Source: Sphingobacteriales bacterium JAD_PAG50586_3 (GTDB lineage Bacteria > Bacteroidota > Bacteroidia > CAMBQF01). Taken from it: a stretch of 64,000 bases of DNA. Below are positions 61,824 to 64,000 of the stretch, in pieces (the first letter of the stretch is position 1; each line of letters starts with the position of its first letter). The stretch lies in assembly GCA_023213195.1 (NCBI GenBank), contig CP096135.1, forward strand, positions 186,001-250,000, given 5' to 3'. The notes under the pieces were generated by a model. It ran no database searches. It worked only from the letters and a program-made list of their open reading frames with translations, and had not been told where the DNA came from. The translations under genes and the position numbers were made by a program.

Positions 61824-61952
61824 GTGGTTTGTATTTCCTTTTTTACCTTTATTTTTATCCTTGTGATATGGAATTGGAAGAAAGACCCACCGCGTAAGAA
61901 ATACGATTCGCGTAGTAAAAAAGACAGAAAAAATAAGCCCCTGCTACATTAA
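61824..61952 (+). CDS. Possible 42-residue membrane peptide (GTG start)
   Basis: GTG 61824 opens VCISFFTFIFILVIWNWKK, one hydrophobic helix followed by a very basic tail (KKDPPRKKYDSRSKKDRK), typical of single-span membrane peptides. No good alternative start lies upstream (a stop is near), and no homologue is recognised. It overlaps the terminator at 61932-61967, which is read on the minus strand. Weakly supported. Confidence 0.35.
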   Translation: MVCISFFTFIFILVIWNWKKDPPRKKYDSRSKKDRKNKPLLH

Positions 61953-61967
61953 AGTAACAAGGGCTTA
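61932..61967 (-). terminator. Intrinsic terminator of the DUF2383 gene
   Basis: On the minus strand the stem GTAAGCCCTTGTTAC / GTAGCAGGGGCTTA (two wobble or mismatched pairs) is followed by TTTTTT (the A6 tract at 61927-61932 on the plus strand), 20 bases beyond the stop of the minus-strand gene at 61989. Confidence 0.78.
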
Positions 61968-61988
61968 CCTATGTGGATGTAGTTTTAA

Positions 61989-62438
61989 CTACTTATCCAA
62001 TTTTTGTGTAATGCTGCTTAGCGCAGTTTGAATACCCGCGTGTTGCTTTACCAACAGTTGCTTTAGGTCGTTGCCCGATTTAATCTCATCAATAACCATT
62101 TGGTATTCTTTAAGCGCATATTCTTCGCCTGTTACGCAGGCTTTAATAATAGCGTCTTTGTCGCCTGCGGTAAGGGCTGCTTTAATATCAATCCACGTGC
62201 GGTGCAACGCACCTACCGGGCCGCCTTTGCCTGTTGGCTCTGGGCCGCCAAGGTTACGCAGTTGGTCTTGCAGTTCGGTAATATAACCGTCACGCTCGCC
62301 CGACAGACGCAAGAAAGTGCTTTTTAAATATTCGTCTTTAACATCTTTAGCGGCATTTTCATACCCGTGTTTGCCATCTTCAGCAACAGCTATTAAGTGG
62401 CTTATTTTACCTGATAGGTCTTGACCTTGATTTTCCAT
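61989..62438 (-). CDS. DUF2383/PA2169-family four-helix-bundle protein
   Basis: 149 residues, all-helical. It starts MENQGQDLSGKISHLIAVAEDGKHGYENAAKD and contains RNLGGPEPTGKGGPVGALHRTW, the glycine-rich turn between the second and third helices of this family, then EEYALKEYQMVIDEIKSG. Ferritin-like helical pairs are known for the family; metal binding is suggested by Glu/His placement but unproven. Start ATG 62436-62438. Often induced under stress in other bacteria, but no regulatory site is visible here. Confidence 0.85.
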   Translation of the reverse strand: MENQGQDLSGKISHLIAVAEDGKHGYENAAKDVKDEYLKSTFLRLSGERDGYITELQDQLRNLGGPEPTGKGGPVGALHRTWIDIKAALTAGDKDAIIKACVTGEEYALKEYQMVIDEIKSGNDLKQLLVKQHAGIQTALSSITQKLDK

Positions 62439-62553
62439 GATAGTTAATTTTAGTTGGGTTAATTATAGAAACACAATAAAAACCCTAATTGTTTGCCCTA
62501 ACTTAGTTTTAACCGGCAAACACACAGTATCAAGGCACTTACAGCATAATTAT

Positions 62554-64000
62554 CTACTTAATTGATGCTTCTAACAAGCCTTTAAATTCTTTATTATCCA
62601 TTGGCTTTAAATCAAGCGGAATAGCTTTACCATCGGTTTGAATATTTTGTACCTGTGCATATAGTTTATTATTTAGGCTTGAGAATGTAATCAGCAGGCA
62701 CTCTTGGTTAGCTGGCACACTTTGAAAACCTACTTTACCTTCTTCAAAATGGTTGGCATAAAGTACAACTAATTGCTTCCTAAACACCAGCACCCCTGAT
62801 ACTAAGTTAAACTCCGCAGGGTTGTAGCGTGCAATCATTGGCTGCGATGTCATACGCGGAAATTTGTCGCAGTTTACCCAGCCCAGCTTTTTAATGTGTA
62901 GCTGTGTGTACAAATCTTGCGACGCTAGTGATTTAACCGAGTCTATTTTTATTGTCTTGGTTTGCGGTGTTATTCCGCCTAAATCAAATCCACTCCAATT
63001 TCCCGTAGTTATATCTTTCTTATTAAGTCTTTTGGCTTCTTCTTCCTGCTTTTTCATTTTTGCCGCTTTAATAGTTAGCAGCGTATCGGCAAGGTATTTT
63101 TCTGGCACTACCCGGGTTACAATAGAGGTAACCGGCACTTTAATGTTTGTGCTTTTTAATGCTTTTAAATAATCAATATCTACAGCATCGGTCGTCTTAT
63201 TATCAATTATAGTATATTCTACAAAGCCACCTTTACGCGTTGTGTCGGCCTTATAAGTGCGAAATACCTTATTACTAAAACCGCGCACACATAGCGTAGT
63301 TGGCGGAAAAGTTGAATTGCGGATATATTGTACTTGCGTATTGTTTTCTGCCTTCTTTATTTTTACAGTATTACCTACCGTAATTACAGCATAGTTATTA
63401 CCATCTAACTCTATATTAAAGCAATTATACTGTGCATCTGTTACTTTAGGCGCAACATCAGCCATTGCTTCACTTCCAACAGTTACAGGCTGTTTAATGC
63501 CTTCTGCATTTTCTCCTTTAAAAATATCAGCGTCCCATTTCCAGTTTACAGTTCCTGTTGATGTTTTTTCGCCATAAAAAATATCCATCTCTTTATCCTT
63601 CAATTGCACTACCGATAGCTTAAGCTCTTTGCCATTTTTTACGCGCATAGGCTTGCCATTGTTGGTTGTACTTATGTAGTATGAACCCGCAGACACCAAA
63701 GGCTTACCATCGCTTATTGTGGAAGCGCCTGCAAATACTAAATCTTTGGCAGATGTATATTCAGCAAATTCAACTACAATAGTACCCGTAACGGGGCTAC
63801 CATCTAAGTTCTCTAAATTTTTAGGGTCTAGCTCTAAAATAGAGCCTCTATCGCCCTTAATTTTTGACACTCTGTTTGATGGTATAGTATACAGCTTACG
63901 CTTGGGGCTGTAGCTTTGTATTAGTGCGTTTAGCTCTTTAAGTTTATTTACAGAAAAGCCTGTGTTGTTTACCTTTGCTAAAGGTTCTGCTACTACTGTT
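62554..64000 (-). CDS. Unknown protein with repeated beta-domain pattern (partial, cut by right edge)
   Basis: The frame stays open to the right edge of the window without an upstream ATG; a GTG at 63868-63870 is an internal codon rather than a likely start, because family-like sequence (TGFSVNKLKELNALIQSYSP) continues to the edge. The visible part (about 480 codons) contains a beta-rich segment GSPVTGTIVVEFAEYTSAKD, the motif VSAGSYYIST, a long coiled-coil-like KTIKIDS region and a second beta domain (FNLVSGVLVFRKQLVVLY, QSVPANQECLLITFSS). It resembles large Bacteroidota proteins with repeated SpvB-like or carboxypeptidase-regulatory modules, but I cannot name it. Confidence 0.6.
   Translation of the reverse strand, partial: TVVAEPLAKVNNTGFSVNKLKELNALIQSYSPKRKLYTIPSNRVSKIKGDRGSILELDPKNLENLDGSPVTGTIVVEFAEYTSAKDLVFAGASTISDGKPLVSAGSYYISTTNNGKPMRVKNGKELKLSVVQLKDKEMDIFYGEKTSTGTVNWKWDADIFKGENAEGIKQPVTVGSEAMADVAPKVTDAQYNCFNIELDGNNYAVITVGNTVKIKKAENNTQVQYIRNSTFPPTTLCVRGFSNKVFRTYKADTTRKGGFVEYTIIDNKTTDAVDIDYLKALKSTNIKVPVTSIVTRVVPEKYLADTLLTIKAAKMKKQEEEAKRLNKKDITTGNWSGFDLGGITPQTKTIKIDSVKSLASQDLYTQLHIKKLGWVNCDKFPRMTSQPMIARYNPAEFNLVSGVLVFRKQLVVLYANHFEEGKVGFQSVPANQECLLITFSSLNNKLYAQVQNIQTDGKAIPLDLKPMDNKEFKGLLEASIK

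Noticed and set aside
61824..61952. A confident small gene at this position
   Set aside because: Start GTG, no homologue and overlap with a terminator; kept only as a low-confidence entry.

Overview
The window is chromosomal DNA of a Bacteroidota bacterium, most likely a Chitinophagia/Sphingobacteriia-type lineage. The evidence is several type IX secretion (T9SS) C-terminal signals, both type A (YPNPA-type) and type B (gliding-motility-associated), choice-of-anchor L surface proteins, the long two-domain form of IspG, the GAPDH form with an N-terminal extension, TAnnTTTG-type promoter elements and no obvious Shine-Dalgarno use. No CRISPR array, prophage, transposase or restriction system is visible. 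One tRNA (His) is present and there is no rRNA.

Layout. 0-8 kb: gap (cut by the left edge), a fatty acid desaturase, a small protein plus ftsE plus an AEC transporter, a choice-of-anchor L protein and two glycosyltransferases. 8-13.7 kb: a large choice-of-anchor L/PKD protein, an outer-membrane beta-barrel protein overlapping coaX, and an MBL hydrolase. 13.7-14.7 kb: a gene-free block of stacked palindromic elements. 14.8-24.4 kb: enoyl-CoA hydratase, then a cell-envelope gene row (flippase, lipoprotein, dut, sugar nucleotidyltransferase, TPR lipoprotein, DUF4292-like lipoprotein, EnvC-like M23 protein, TPR lipoprotein) with a convergent NlpC/P60 lipoprotein. 24.5-31.4 kb: a conserved hypothetical, EamA and MFS transporters, an RDD membrane protein, a CASTOR/POLLUX-like channel and Spo0M. 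31.4-40.3 kb: secreted T9SS proteins, including a CocE-type hydrolase, and a metallophosphoesterase. 40.4-49.1 kb: KUP potassium transporter, ABC exporter, RecA-like ATPase with a helix-turn-helix tail, small lipoproteins and rpoN. 49.1-54.6 kb: a duplicated structured repeat beside tRNA-His, a CopA copper ATPase with its AraC-type regulator, a candidate structured RNA and a membrane glycosyltransferase-like protein. 54.6-64 kb: ispG, two small membrane proteins, a large T9SS adhesin-like protein, an SDR, a DUF2383 protein and an unknown protein cut by the right edge.

Two things stand out. First, non-coding repeat architecture is exceptionally rich. It includes palindromic elements with a constant hairpin arm and a copy-specific second arm, a ~200-bp structured dispersed element with a compensatory base change, exactly 7-nt-phased arrays that abut stop codons, and palindromic elements that sit in frame inside coding genes. 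Second, about eighteen single-base frameshifts break otherwise intact genes. Most are homopolymer contractions, and four of the five apparent insertions fall in an ACCT[A/G]G context. This looks more like consensus error than gene decay, so I annotate those genes as single CDSs and give the break point.
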